64,000 nt of DNA from Toxorhynchites rutilus septentrionalis (GCF_029784135.1 NC_073744.1:101925303-101989302); one strand, 5' to 3'; shown: positions 11,425 through 22,763, counted from the first letter of the stretch. Numbers and translations are program-made. The notes: generated from the sequence alone by a model not told the origin.

Positions 11425-11670
11425 AGAGTTCATTTCGCTATCTGGATAGTGAGTGAAGTGCCCTGCCTGCAAGTGGAGCCGTCAAGTTCAACTTCCCAAT
11501 CGGGATTTATAAAGTTGTCTGACCTTGTGGATCAAATCTTCACGTGTTTTAATGTTTCCGACTCCATCAGAACCATTGTCACCGCAATGCTTCCAGTACT
11601 AAAGACAATTTTGCAGCAATTGATGCAAACATGGCCCCTCCTTGCAATGATTATCTCTCTTGATGTCTAA
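11425..11670 (+). pseudogene. LINE ORF1 3' remnant
   Basis: An open frame runs from 11425 (after a TGA) to the stop at 11668-11670 with no convincing start codon. It reads like the C-terminal end of a Gag-type ORF1, with an amphipathic tail ILQQLMQTWPLLAMIISLDV. The stop overlaps the ORF2 start (ATGTCTAA, 11663-11670), the arrangement expected for termination-reinitiation in LINEs. The CCHC knuckles of ORF1 are absent, so 5' truncation removed most of it. Confidence 0.6.
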
Positions 11671-14600
11671 TTTAAATAGAGAGGTCGGAGATATCACTGT
11701 TTTACAGTGGAATTGTCGTAGTCTTATCCCTAAATTGGATACATTCAAATTTCTAATTCATAAACTCAATTGTGATGTTTTTGCTCTATCCGAAACCTGG
11801 CTCTCTTCTCAAAATGATCTCTCTTTCCACGATTTTAATATAATACGCTTGGACCGCGATGACAGATACGGAGGGGTACTATTGGGGATCAATAAGTGCC
11901 ACTCATTTTTTCGAATTGACCTTCCATCTATTGGAGGGATCGAAGCTGTTGCTTGTCATGCAAACATCAGAGGCAAAGACCTCTGTATTGTCAGCTTGTA
12001 TTGGCCTCCGAGAGCTGCGGTTAGCCGCAAGCAACTTGTTGACATGTGCTCACTCCTTCCTGAGCCACGATTAATCTTGGGAGACTTCAACTCTCACGGA
12101 ACTGCCTGGGGGGAACCGTACGACGATAATCGTTCGTCGTTGATATATGACCTTTGTAACAGCTTCAATATGACCGTTTTGAACACTGGGGAAACAACAC
12201 GTGTACCTAAACCTCCTGCTAACCCAAGTGCTCTTGACCTCTCGCTTTGCTCGAATTCACTATCGTTAGATTGCAAGTGGAATGTAATCCAGGATCCCAA
12301 CGGTAGTGACCACTTGCCAATCAAAATTACTATCACCAATGGGTTGAATTCTTCTGAATCAATAAACATGGCATACGACCTCACAAGACACATTGACTGG
12401 AAAAAATATGCGGACGCGATTGCTCTAGCCATCAATTCCAGAGATGGTTTGCCTCCATTGGAGGAGTATAACTTCATTTCTCGTTTGATCTATGACAGCG
12501 CGATTCGCGCTCAAACGAAACCCATCCCAGGTTCCACTATTCGTCGAAGGCCTCCCAATCCATGGTGGGATAGCCAGTGTTCCAAGCTTTATGGAGATAA
12601 ATCGAATGCATTTAAAGCTTTTCGGAAACGTGGAACCATTGAGAATTTTCAAACGTATTTGGACCTTGAAAATCAATTTAAAAACTTGATCAAAGGGAAA
12701 AAACGTGCTTATTGGCGAAATTTCGTGGGAGGTTTGTCACGAGAAACGTCAATGAAAAAATTATGGACAGTGGCTCGAAACATGAGAAATCGCTCTTCAT
12801 CCAATGAAAGCGAGGAATATTCACATCGATGGATTTTTAATTTTGCACGGAAGGTTTGTCCTGATTCCGCTCCTGTGCAAAAAATTTTTCGAGATATACC
12901 ACATGATAGGTGCGATCTTGATTCCGAGTTTTCGATGGTAGAATTCTCTCTTGCTCTGCTTTCATGTAACAATTCTGCTCCGGGATCGGATAGAATTAAG
13001 TTCAACTTGCTGAAAAACCTCCCTGATGTGGCGAAACATCGCTTGTTGAATTTATTCAATCGGTTTCTGGAGCATAATATTGTTCCAGATGATTGGAGAC
13101 AAGTACGAGTTATAGCTATTCAAAAACCCGGAAAACCCGCGTCCGACTTCAATTCGTACCGCCCAATAGCAATGCTGTCTTGTATACGGAAATTGTTGGA
13201 GAAAATGATCTTGTTTCGCCTTGATCGATGGGTTGAAACGAATGGCCTACTCTCAGATACACAATATGGGTTCCGCAGGGGCAAGGGGACGAATGATTGT
13301 CTTGCGTTGCTTTCTTCAGAAATTCAAATGGCTTACGCCGAAAAAAAACAAATGGCTTCAGTATTCTTGGACATAAAGGGGGCCTTTGATTCTGTTTCAA
13401 TAGAGGTTTTGTCAGACAAATTACAATCTCGGGGTCTGCCGCCTCTATTGAATAATATGTTATATAACTTGCTTTGTGAGAAACAATTGAACTTTTCTCA
13501 CGGAGATTCGGCAGTAAGTCGGGTCTCTTACATGGGACTCCCCCAGGGCTCATGTTTAAGCCCCCTTTTGTACAACTTCTACGTAAGCGACATTGACAAT
13601 TGCCTTACACAAAATTGCAGCCTAAGACAACTTGCAGATGATGGAGTGGTGTCTGTCGTAGGATCAAACGAATCCGACCTGCAAGAATCCTTACAAGATA
13701 CTTTGAACAATTTTTCAACCTGGGCCATTGGGCTAGGGATCGAATTCTCCACGGAGAAAACAGAGATGGTGGTTTTTTCTAGGAAGCATAAACCAGCAAA
13801 ACCAAAGCTTCAACTTTTGGGTAAACCGATCACTCATGCTATGTCATTCAAGTATCTTGGGGTCTGGTTCGACTCCAAATGTACTTGGGGGGCCCATATT
13901 AGGTATCTGAGTAAAAAATGCCAACAAAGAATAAACTTTCTCCGTACAATTACCGGCACCTGGTGGGGAGCCCATCCCGAAGATCTTATAATGTTGTATC
14001 GAACAACTATTCTCTCAGTGATGGAGTATGGCAGTTTCTGTTTTCAATCAGCTGCCAAAACACACTTAATTAAACTCGAGCGAATTCAGTATCTTTGTCT
14101 CCGTATCGCGTTGGGATGTATGCCCTCAACGCATACCATGAGTCTCGAGGTTTTGGCAGGCCTACTCCCACTAAAAGATCGCTTCAATTTATTATCTCTT
14201 CGGTTCTTCATCCGGTGTAAGGTCATGAACCCATTGGTGATCGGAAATTTTGAGCAGCTGATCGAGCTAAATTTTCACTCCGGATTCATGAGTTCATATC
14301 ATGAATTCATCTCCATGCAGGTTGATCCTTCTTCGTATATTCCCAACCGTGTTTGTTTCCCTGACTACATCAATTCCTCTGTGCATTTTGATCTGTCCAT
14401 GAAGCAAGATATCCATGGATATTCAGATTACCAACGATCGAGGATCGCTCCAACGATCTTCGATGAAAAGTATGGGGGTATCAATTGTGATAATATGTAC
14501 TTTACTGATGGGTCCACTATAAACGAGTCCACAGGATTTGGAGTGTTCAACGAATTTTTTAGCACCTCACACAGTCTTCAGAATCCTTGCTCAGTGTATA

Positions 14601-15346
14601 TTGCTGAATTGGCAGCAATACATTGGGCGCTGGACAGCGTCGCCTCACGACCTGTTGAACACTATTACATTGTAACGGATAGTCTTAGCTCTGTCGAAGC
14701 TATCCGTTCAGTGAGGCCGGAAACGCACTCGCCGTACTTCCTTGAGAGAATACGAGAAATTTTGAGTGCTTTATCCAGACGCTGTTATTTCATTACCTTT
14801 GTTTGGGTCCCTTCACATTGCTCAATTCTGGGTAATGAGAGGGCTGACTCATTAGCAAAGGTAGGTGCAATTGAAGGCGATATTTATCAGCGTCAAATCG
14901 CCTTCAATGAATTTTATTCTTTAGTCCGCAAAAATACCATAGTTAACTGGCAACGCAAATGGAACGAAGATGAATTGGGCCGGTGGCTCCACTCGATTAT
15001 CCCTAAGGTTAGCCTTAAACCATGGTTCAAAAGTCTGGACTTGAGTCGGGACTCTATTCGCACCTTCTCCCGACTCATGTCCAATCACTGTTCGTTAGAT
15101 GCGCTACTCTTTCGTATTAATCTTGCCGACAACAATCTTTGTGTTTGTGGCCAAGGTTACCACGACATCGAGCACGTTGTTTGGTCGTGCGAGCTGTATC
15201 TTGTCGCCAGATCGAATTTAGTAGTCACCCTTCGGGCCCGAGGAAGGCAGCCCATGGTGCCGGTGAGAGATGTGTTGGCTCGGTTAGACCTTGATTACAT
15301 GTCCCAAATATATGTATTCCTTAAAGCTATCGATCTTCGTGTGTGA
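11663..15346 (+). CDS. LINE ORF2: endonuclease, reverse transcriptase and RNase H
   Basis: Intact 1227-residue ORF starting at the ATG at 11663 (the upstream TTG is not a likely start). It nicks target DNA and copies the LINE RNA by target-primed reverse transcription. Domains in order: APE-type endonuclease (residues about 10-225: QWNCRS, SETWL, LGDFNSHG, GSDHLPI); reverse transcriptase (about 430-720: GSDRIKFNLLKN, YRPIAMLS, GFRRGKGTNDC, FLDIKGAFDSV, GLPQGSCLSPLLYN, and catalytic LADDGVV in place of the commoner FADD); RNase H (about 947-1070: TDGST, a Glu in AELAAIHWAL, TDSLSS, and the ADS Asp after WVPSHCSILGNERADSLAK); and a Cys/His motif CVCGQGYHDIEHVVWSC near 1160-1176. No stop or frameshift is seen, so it may have inserted recently. 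Confidence 0.93.
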   Translation: MSNLNREVGDITVLQWNCRSLIPKLDTFKFLIHKLNCDVFALSETWLSSQNDLSFHDFNIIRLDRDDRYGGVLLGINKCHSFFRIDLPSIGGIEAVACHANIRGKDLCIVSLYWPPRAAVSRKQLVDMCSLLPEPRLILGDFNSHGTAWGEPYDDNRSSLIYDLCNSFNMTVLNTGETTRVPKPPANPSALDLSLCSNSLSLDCKWNVIQDPNGSDHLPIKITITNGLNSSESINMAYDLTRHIDWKKYADAIALAINSRDGLPPLEEYNFISRLIYDSAIRAQTKPIPGSTIRRRPPNPWWDSQCSKLYGDKSNAFKAFRKRGTIENFQTYLDLENQFKNLIKGKKRAYWRNFVGGLSRETSMKKLWTVARNMRNRSSSNESEEYSHRWIFNFARKVCPDSAPVQKIFRDIPHDRCDLDSEFSMVEFSLALLSCNNSAPGSDRIKFNLLKNLPDVAKHRLLNLFNRFLEHNIVPDDWRQVRVIAIQKPGKPASDFNSYRPIAMLSCIRKLLEKMILFRLDRWVETNGLLSDTQYGFRRGKGTNDCLALLSSEIQMAYAEKKQMASVFLDIKGAFDSVSIEVLSDKLQSRGLPPLLNNMLYNLLCEKQLNFSHGDSAVSRVSYMGLPQGSCLSPLLYNFYVSDIDNCLTQNCSLRQLADDGVVSVVGSNESDLQESLQDTLNNFSTWAIGLGIEFSTEKTEMVVFSRKHKPAKPKLQLLGKPITHAMSFKYLGVWFDSKCTWGAHIRYLSKKCQQRINFLRTITGTWWGAHPEDLIMLYRTTILSVMEYGSFCFQSAAKTHLIKLERIQYLCLRIALGCMPSTHTMSLEVLAGLLPLKDRFNLLSLRFFIRCKVMNPLVIGNFEQLIELNFHSGFMSSYHEFISMQVDPSSYIPNRVCFPDYINSSVHFDLSMKQDIHGYSDYQRSRIAPTIFDEKYGGINCDNMYFTDGSTINESTGFGVFNEFFSTSHSLQNPCSVYIAELAAIHWALDSVASRPVEHYYIVTDSLSSVEAIRSVRPETHSPYFLERIREILSALSRRCYFITFVWVPSHCSILGNERADSLAKVGAIEGDIYQRQIAFNEFYSLVRKNTIVNWQRKWNEDELGRWLHSIIPKVSLKPWFKSLDLSRDSIRTFSRLMSNHCSLDALLFRINLADNNLCVCGQGYHDIEHVVWSCELYLVARSNLVVTLRARGRQPMVPVRDVLARLDLDYMSQIYVFLKAIDLRV

Positions 15347-15723
15347 TTGTCCTTATACCCTTAGTTTTTCCTTTTCCTTTTCCTTTGTGAGAGATCGGAT
15401 CCCTTCTTAAGAATAAGATGAAATGTAAATACATATTAGATATAAGATAGGTTTAAGAATTGAGTGTGATGAGTGTGATTGAGAGTGTGAGTGTGATCAT
15501 TGTCAACATATCCTCATATCCCCTCCTTTTCCTGAAGAAAATATGTCACCCTTCTAAACTCGAGTTGACCGCGAGTAATCGGTTTCCTATATTATTAACA
15601 TTAGAATTAAGGAAAAATGTATATATACTAGTAACAATACAGTAAGGAGTTCGGCTCCTTTAAACCTATGTAACTGAGCCTGTAAAAATAAACGATTTAA
15701 ATAAAAAAAAAAATAACATTGAT

Positions 15724-16304
15724 AACATCGATGAGGAGAGACGAGTACAATATAATAAAGACGGACCGTTCCTTCTTCGGAATTTGCGCTTAGTAACACA
15801 TTTCGGCTTTCATTTTTATTTATCTAGATAGAAGATATAGGAGTGCGCTATTTCGCCTGAAAATCCATTTCCACTTTCAAACAAAGAGAAATTTCGTTAG
15901 CGCAGACATCGAATGGATCAACAACGATTATCATGATGTAATTTTTGAACATATGGAAATTCATTTTCCGAATGTTCCGACCTTGCTTCAGAGTTTTCCG
16001 AAAATTTTCCCATTTTTCCCTTCACTGTATTGATTTATGGACAGAGACAAATACAAGAAAATAAGGATGGTTCAAATCGGACCATTCCTTCTTCGGGTTT
16101 TGCACTTGGTGGTTCTTTCCAGAACCACCAACATGTTCACAAAGCGTAAATAGTAAACTAATTCATTTTCCAGGTAGTTATGTAGGTATTCACACAAGAG
16201 GAGAAAATGAAATAAAATATTTAAAAATATATTTAACAAAAAGGCTGTTCCCTTTGTATAGTCCTACGTCACTTCGGTTATGTCTCCGACATTACCCACC
16301 CGTC
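15724..16304. mobile_element. E8a: end of a histone-carrying element
   Basis: The right terminus is TAGTCCTACGTCAC...CCGACATTACCCACCCGTC, ending at 16304 before a T run, the same terminus as E4, E6 and E7 with a few substitutions. Upstream are a histone-type stem-loop (16111-16126) and GGTAGTTATGTAGGTATTCAC sequence shared with E4. The LINE inserted inside this element, and its other end is not recognised. Confidence 0.65.
16111..16126 (+). promoter_or_regulatory. Histone-type 3' stem-loop (E8a)
   Basis: GGTTCTTTCCAGAACC: a perfect 6-bp stem whose pairs differ from those of the H3 copies but stay complementary. CACCAAC follows. The parent histone gene is not recognisable here. Confidence 0.65.
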
Positions 16305-16380
16305 TTTTTTTTTCGTAAAAAATCGACTCTGGGACTTTTTTCCTGGATCGTTTTTCGGAATACGAGGCAAAACGTACGAT

Positions 16381-16645
16381 TTAGGCCATGTTCTCACATT
16401 TTAATTCACTCACATTGCACCGTGCCAGCGGCGTGCCTTCGGCGTGTTTTATACAAATTTTCAATGTGTATTTTTGAATGAAAGAATGGAAATTGGTTTA
16501 TTTTCAAATATTCCTACATCGTGGGTCGAACCGGTACAAAAATCGGACGGTGAAAAACGTAAAAACTAAAAAAACGCGAAAAATTAAAATTATGTCACTA
16601 CTACAAACAAACATATGCAAGAGAGAAGCGGAGAAGTACAAATAT
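16381..16645. mobile_element. Truncated copy of TTAGGCC MITE
   Basis: The left part of the MITE seen complete at 18385-18818, cut by the tandem-duplication junction. Confidence 0.7.
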
Positions 16646-16648
16646 CGC

Positions 16649-17351
16649 CTCACGACCTGTTGAACACTATTACATTGTAACGGATAGTCTTAGCTCTGTC
16701 GAAGCTATCCGTTCAGTGAGGCCGGAAACGCACTCGCCGTACTTCCTTGAGAGAATACGAGAAATTTTGAGTGCTTTATCCAGACGCTGTTATTTCATTA
16801 CCTTTGTTTGGGTCCCTTCACATTGCTCAATTCTGGGTAATGAGAGGGCTGACTCATTAGCAAAGGTAGGTGCAATTGAAGGCGATATTTATCAGCGTCA
16901 AATCGCCTTCAATGAATTTTATTCTTTAGTCCGCAAAAATACCATAGTTAACTGGCAACGCAAATGGAACGAAGATGAATTGGGCCGGTGGCTCCACTCG
17001 ATTATCCCTAAGGTTAGCCTTAAACCATGGTTCAAAAGTCTGGACTTGAGTCGGGACTCTATTCGCACCTTCTCCCGACTCATGTCCAATCACTGTTCGT
17101 TAGATGCGCTACTCTTTCGTATTAATCTTGCCGACAACAATCTTTGTGTTTGTGGCCAAGGTTACCACGACATCGAGCACGTTGTTTGGTCGTGCGAGCT
17201 GTATCTTGTCGCCAGATCGAATTTAGTAGTCACCCTTCGGGCCCGAGGAAGGCAGCCCATGGTGCCGGTGAGAGATGTGTTGGCTCGGTTAGACCTTGAT
17301 TACATGTCCCAAATATATGTATTCCTTAAAGCTATCGATCTTCGTGTGTGA
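16649..17351 (+). pseudogene. Duplicated 3' part of LINE ORF2
   Basis: C-terminal RNase H and Cys/His region of the ORF at 11663-15346, created by the tandem duplication. The frame is open (DSLSS, WVPSHCSILGNERADSLAK, CVCGQGYHDIEHVVWSC) but has no promoter or start of its own. It is followed by the duplicated 3' UTR to 17716. Confidence 0.9.
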
Positions 17352-17727
17352 TTGTCCTTATACCCTTAGTTTTTCCTTTTCCTTTTCCTTTGTGAGAGAT
17401 CGGATCCCTTCTTAAGAATAAGATGAAATGTAAATACATATTAGATATAAGATAGGTTTAAGAATTGAGTGTGATGAGTGTGATTGAGAGTGTGAGTGTG
17501 ATCATTGTCAACATATCCTCATATCCCCTCCTTTTCCTGAAGAAAATATGTCACCCTTCTAAACTCGAGTTGACCGCGAGTAATCGGTTTCCTATATTAT
17601 TAACATTAGAATTAAGGAAAAATGTATATATACTAGTAACAATACAGTAAGGAGTTCGGCTCCTTTAAACCTATGTAACTGAGCCTGTAAAAATAAACGA
17701 TTTAAATAAAAAAAAAATAACATTGAT

Positions 17728-18308
17728 AACATCGATGAGGAGAGACGAGTACAATATAATAAAGACGGACCGTTCCTTCTTCGGAATTTGCGCTTAGTAA
17801 CACATTTCGGCTTTCATTTTTATTTATCTAGATAGAAGATATAGGAGTGCGCTATTTCGCCTGAAAATCCATTTCCACTTTCAAACAAAGAGAAATTTCG
17901 TTAGCGCAGACATCGAATGGATCAACAACGATTATCATGATGTAATTTTTGAACATATGGAAATTCATTTTCCGAATGTTCCGACCTTGCTTCAGAGTTT
18001 TCCGAAAATTTTCCCATTTTTCCCTTCACTGTATTGATTTATGGACAGAGACAAATACAAGAAAATAAGGATGGTTCAAATCGGACCATTCCTTCTTCGG
18101 GTTTTGCACTTGGTGGTTCTTTCCAGAACCACCAACATGTTCACAAAGCGTAAATAGTAAACTAATTCATTTTCCAGGTAGTTATGTAGGTATTCACACA
18201 AGAGGAGAAAATGAAATAAAATATTTAAAAATATATTTAACAAAAAGGCTGTTCCCTTTGTATAGTCCTACGTCACTTCGGTTATGTCTCCGACATTACC
18301 CACCCGTC
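17728..18308. mobile_element. E8b: duplicated end of histone-carrying element
   Basis: Duplicate of E8a with the terminus ending CACCCGTC at 18308. The histone-type stem-loop recurs at 18115-18130. Confidence 0.65.
18115..18130 (+). promoter_or_regulatory. Histone-type 3' stem-loop (E8b)
   Basis: GGTTCTTTCCAGAACC, a duplicate of the hairpin at 16111-16126. Confidence 0.65.
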
Positions 18309-18384
18309 TTTTTTTTTCGTAAAAAATCGACTCTGGGACTTTTTTCCTGGATCGTTTTTCGGAATACGAGGCAAAACGTACGAT

Positions 18385-18818
18385 TTAGGCCATGTTCTCA
18401 CATTTTAATTCACTCACATTGCACCGTGCCAGCGGCGTGCCTTCGGCGTGTTTTATACAAATTTTCAATGTGTATTTTTGAATGAAAGAATGGAAATTGG
18501 TTTATTTTCAAATATTCCTACATCGTGGGTCGAACCGGTACAAAAATCGGACGGTGAAAAACGTAAAAACTAAAAAAACGCGAAAAATTAAAATTATGTC
18601 ACTACTACAAACAAACATATGCAAGAGAGAAGCGGAGAAGTACAAATATCGCCGGCGTGAAGTGTTTTCGTTTGCACGCCAGGCACACGCCAAAACCACG
18701 CTCACGACACGTCAGCCTGGTGTGAACACATCGGTAAGAACACACACGATTAATCGTAAGCATCACACGCCCCACCCAATCCACGCTGACGCCCCGCTGC
18801 AGTGAGAACAAGGCCTTA
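18385..18818. mobile_element. MITE with TTAGGCC...GGCCTTA inverted ends
   Basis: It begins TTAGGCCATGTTCTCAC and ends GTGAGAACAAGGCCTTA, inverted repeats of about 17 bp with one mismatch. It is 434 bp with no ORF. The target duplication is probably TTA or TA. The interior is rich in GGCGTG/CACGCC words. Confidence 0.75.
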
Positions 18819-19079
18819 GGGTGCCAATGGAAAAAGACAATTTTTCAGTAGGACTTCCTGAGAAATGTTGATTTGCACTATACAATACCATACGTAGAAT
18901 TTCAGCTTAATCGGACTTCATTGACGTCAAAATTAGAGTTTCTTTGTCATTCGTTCGTTTTTACAACTGGAAAGTCACTTTTTGACAGAAAAAAAACGAG
19001 ATCACGATAGATCTCGACGTTACATGCAATGTGAAGACAATTCGTGATATACATTTTCCATTTCGGGCTTCCGAAAGTA

Positions 19080-20349
19080 TACAGCCCTGCGCTGACAACC
19101 GTTTGACATAGCTGTCAACCAAAGCGTCATATCGTTAGTTGAATGTCTGCCATTTTACAATATGGATCGTTTTAGAATCGCATAACGTGTTAATTTTGTT
19201 TAATTATACTATAAAAATTATGAAAAATCGGCAAATGTTTTTCGAGCATTACGGACGGATTTTGGTCGTCATGGACGGCCTACAGAGCACACAATCGCTA
19301 ATGTAGTGCGTAAATTCGAACAAACTGGATCCGTAGCGGATATTGTGAAACCTGTGCATCATCGTAATGTGCGATCGGCCGAAAATATTGCTGCTGTTGC
19401 TGCCAGTGTGGAGGATGACCCGAATGTTTCGATTCCACGGCGTGCTCAGCAATTGGGCTTGTCAAACACATCATTGTGGCGAATTTTGCATTTGGACTTG
19501 CACCTACATCCATATAAAGTCCAATTGGTACAAAAATTAGAGCGTGGTGACCATGGAATGCGTCGGGCATACGTCGATTGGGTGAACGAACAACAGCAGC
19601 AAAATGCTGAATTTTCGCATCAAACTTTCTTCAGCGATGAGGCACATTTCGAGCTCGGTGGCTATGTGAACACCTAAAATTTCCGTATATGGGGCTCAGA
19701 AAATCCACACGTGACTGTTGAGAGGCCATTGCATCTGCCAAAAGTCACTGTTTGGTGCGCATTATGGTCTGGTGGAGTCATCGGGCCGTATTTCTTTGAA
19801 AATGAGGACGGCGAGACGGTAACTGTGAATGGTGAGCGCTATGGCCGCATGTTAACCGATTTTTTTTGCCACAAATTGAAGATATGGATACGGATGACAT
19901 GTGTTTTCAGCAGGACGGTGCCACACAACACGACCGAACATGGCCATATTGCGAACGAAATTTGAGGGACGCATAATTTCGCGTTTTGGTGATGCCAATT
20001 GGCCGTCCAGATCATGCGATTTGAACCCGCTAGACTTTTTTTTTGTGGAGTTATGCGAAAGACTGTGTCTAGGCCAACTCTCCGCAAACTCTTGAACATT
20101 TGAAAGACAACATTCGTGAAGTTATGACCGAGATACCGCCCCATATGTGCCGAAAAGTCATCGAAAATTGCCTGTTCCGGATCAAGATGTGCGAGGAAGC
20201 CCTAGGTGGACATTTGAATGATGTTGTATTTCACACATAATGGCATAAACCAAACATTAATTTGAAATAAAATTTTCTTCGAAATTCGAATTCCAAGTGT
20301 GTTTTATTTCAATTTACTTTCGGAATTTAATGTTGGAAAACCCTGTACA
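19080..20349 (+). mobile_element. Mariner-superfamily element, full length but inactive
   Basis: The 3' end reads GGAAAACCCTGTA. A weaker partner TACAGCCCTG lies at about 19080, so the 5' boundary is approximate. It contains a decayed transposase gene. Confidence 0.6.
19162..20240 (+). pseudogene. Mariner-superfamily transposase pseudogene
   Basis: Cut-and-paste transposase of the IS630-Tc1-mariner superfamily. The ATG at 19162 opens MDRFRIA and then a stop. Later blocks are [59 protein letters not shown] (first Asp), a stop after GGYVNT at 19676, [24 protein letters not shown]-like (second Asp, in another frame), ISRFGDANWP, CDLNPLDFF (third Asp), and a terminal GGHLNDVVFHT. Multiple stops and shifts inactivate it. 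Its middle is nearly identical to 6282-6727. Confidence 0.9.
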
Positions 20350-20635
20350 TATTAACTAAATTGTGGTCAGATTTAGTTTTCCTCGAGAGAAATCATCTTA
20401 TCTTTCCATTCTAATAATATTTTGTTTACACCGAGTACCGTTACCTATCGTTCATAGAAACTCCGTATACATGCATGAAAAAGTTCACGGACACTAAAAT
20501 TCGTTTAGAAAAAATGTTAACTATTATTTTCGTTGAATAAAGTATTTAGTAGCAGACACAAAAATCAGACATTTTGCTACTGTTTTAAGTAGTGCTCCGC
20601 GAAGTTATAGCAAATGATCCCGCTTGAAAAAACAT

Positions 20636-20844
20636 TCTTTAATTCAATTTCACTAAGCATATAGACGATGACGTCGACTGGGGTGGGGGGGTAAGGTCCG
20701 TCCCCGGGTACACGATTTTAGGGATGCAAAATCACCGCTACATTAACAAACACTTCACCTACATTAACTAATGGCACTAAAGTTCCTAGAGGAACTTCGC
20801 CGTCTCAACATAGTATAACTTGCGTCGTTTTTAATAGTACAGCG
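20636..20844. other. Target sequence repeated at the E1 right flank
   Basis: Repeats 5536-5745 with small indels (G-run length, one T). It includes an antisense LINE 3' end near 20775-20835. It gives the uninterrupted version of the E1 insertion site. Confidence 0.7.
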
Positions 20845-21625
20845 CGGACTCGATTATATACAGTCTTCGATTTATTTTCACTATATATGATCGAATCCTG
20901 TATATAATCGAGACAAATTTATTTTATTCTATCATTTTAGTATTATACATACATTTTTGTTTTTTCATTATAAAAGAAGAATTTAATTTTCGATTCATCT
21001 CCTAAAGTCATAAAATACCTTTCTCATATAAAAATCAAAATTCTACCAGGAGGTGATAGAAGATCATATTTGATGATAAAAATCCTTCTACGCATATGTT
21101 TGAATTCCAACAATGACAGAGTTATTGAACTTTTTCTCTGTTTTGGACCGTATTGCCTTAAACTGGTTTGAATTCAAAAAATACGCTACATATGACAATT
21201 CTGTTGCTTCCATTTGAAAAATAAGAAAATTTTATACAGGATACAGATGTGAAACTTCAAATTAGTGGATTTAGGTAACATTTTGGAAGTGAAAAACTCC
21301 AAAGTTTGTGGTTTTTACGGTGTTACTCTTAATTTTATCCAAAAGATACATAATAAACTTGAATGTTTCTATCAACCAAATAGAAGCTCTTTAACCGATC
21401 TACAATTTGTTTTTTGACACCCAATGCTGCAATATCATTATAAACGATCTTCAACTGAAATCTACCAAAATAACGATTTTTACTCCACTGTTGACACATT
21501 TCATTTTCGCATGAAATAAGATATATTCGAATTATAAAACAATATATTTTTAACTGTATTTAATCGAGTCTAAAATTGAATATAATCGAATCATATATAA
21601 TCGAGTCTGTATATAATCTAGTCCG
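20845..21625. mobile_element. MITE with CGGACTCGATTATATACAG inverted ends
   Basis: The left end CGGACTCGATTATATACAG pairs with the right end, whose reverse complement is CGGACTAGATTATATACAG. About 780 bp, AT-rich, no ORF. Sub-terminal ATAATCGA words recur at both ends. A truncated copy lies at about 5746-5921. Confidence 0.75.
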
Positions 21626-21637
21626 ACCTCCGATATA

Positions 21638-21992
21638 AAGGGTGCTCATACACTGTTTGACCGAAGCCAAATATTTGACTCTTTTTGACAGATAAAATTT
21701 GGTCAACGTGTACAGATCAAATATATTCTACACAAAACACGACAAGCAAATATTCAATTATTGGATGCCTAAAATATTTTTTCAGTCTGTTCTTCGAACC
21801 TGTCGGTACATGGTTAGGTTATCTTGAATATTTCAGTTGATTTTTTCCATGTTCGGTGTTTGATATTGTTTACTACTGTTGAAAATTGAAGAGTGGCAAA
21901 CAAAATAGTGTTTGTACAAATATCAAATCAAACCTTATCTGTCAAAAAATAACAAATATTAGACTTCCGGGCAAACAGTGTACGGCCACCTT
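21638..21992. mobile_element. MITE with about 60-bp inverted repeats and TA target site
   Basis: AAGGGTGCTCATACACTGTT at the left matches, inverted, the right end GTGTACGGCCACCTT. The arms continue through ATATTTG and TTTTTGACAGATAA. It is flanked by TA on both sides. No coding potential. Confidence 0.8.
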
Positions 21993-21993
21993 T

Positions 21994-22309
21994 AGTTGAA
22001 ATTTCTATGCCAAATAACACGCTTTGAATGCATTCGGAATAGCAAGCTATAGAATACGCGAGTTAGCAAACGAGCTATCGCTGGAATTTGCTGACTTCCC
22101 AAACATCACCATCGTCGATAATATCAACAACGAACGCAGCGAGCAGAGCTATCATCGCGCGATGCGGAGTCAGCGGAACGTTTTCATGATAACGGCAGTC
22201 GAATAGAGTGTGGGAGAAAATATTAGAATCAATAAAGTTAGTCTGATTCGATCAGCGTAGCTAATAAGATCTTTTTTAAAAAACTCCGAACCATCTGTGG
22301 TTATTTAAC
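21994..22309 (+). repeat. Probable 5' LTR of G1
   Basis: The end is fixed by the PBS. The start is inferred from AGTTG...AAC(T)-type ends, just after the MITE. It has AATAAA at 22231-22236, consistent with an R-region poly-A signal. There is no second copy to confirm it. Confidence 0.45.
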
Positions 22310-22327
22310 TGGCGCCCGAATAGGGAC
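22310..22327 (+). promoter_or_regulatory. Primer binding site, tRNA-Lys type (G1)
   Basis: TGGCGCCCGAATAGGGAC differs by one base from the complement of the tRNA-Lys 3' end. It lies directly after the LTR and about 435 bp before gag. Confidence 0.85.
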
Positions 22328-22763
22328 CTTCGCGGCGGGAACTGTATAAGTGCTTTCTAAAATTCCTGAAAAGTAGTGTAGTGTGGTGAAAATTGGTCCA
22401 AGGAGCCAAAGGATTAACGAAGCGAAGTGAAAGACACCGTGGGATATCATCTCCGATCGGCACAAAAGCCCTAAGTAGCCAACGGCAAACCGGATCAGCT
22501 TGAAGTGCCTGCTTTCACCTCCCCCGCAAGAGCGAAGAACAAAAAAAAAAGTCCAGTCACCAATGCTGGCCGAAATTAGGACACGGTCCTTTACGTAAGT
22601 TATTTTTATTATTATTCTGCATGTGAAAATTCAACAAGAATAAGTGTAAAGAGTGCATTGAAAAAATATAATTGAAAAAGTGTATAAGTGTAAAAAGAGG
22701 TACAAAGAGTAAAAAAAAATCAAAATTAAAAAGAGTAGATTACATTTTTATTTCGGCAAGATT

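Larger units (their letters stand above)
11325..15712 (+). mobile_element. I-like LINE, 5'-truncated, flanked by 11-bp target duplication
   Basis: ATAACATTGAT occurs at 11314-11324 and again at 15713-15723 right after the A-rich 3' end (AATAAAAAAAAAA), so both boundaries are exact. The 4.4-kb element keeps the end of ORF1, the whole of ORF2 and a 3' UTR. It inserted into sequence belonging to, or next to, HE element E8. The element type (APE endonuclease, RT and RNase H in ORF2) fits the I/LOA group of insect non-LTR retrotransposons. Confidence 0.9.
14641..18650 (+). repeat. 2005-bp tandem duplication (14641-16645 and 16646-18650)
   Basis: The RNase H end of ORF2, the LINE 3' UTR, the E8 end and the start of a MITE all recur 2005 bp downstream (2004 after one A is lost from the poly-A). 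The junction joins AAATATCGCC to TCACGACC with a CGCC microhomology. The copies look otherwise identical, so this is either a very recent duplication or an assembly duplication. Confidence 0.92.
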
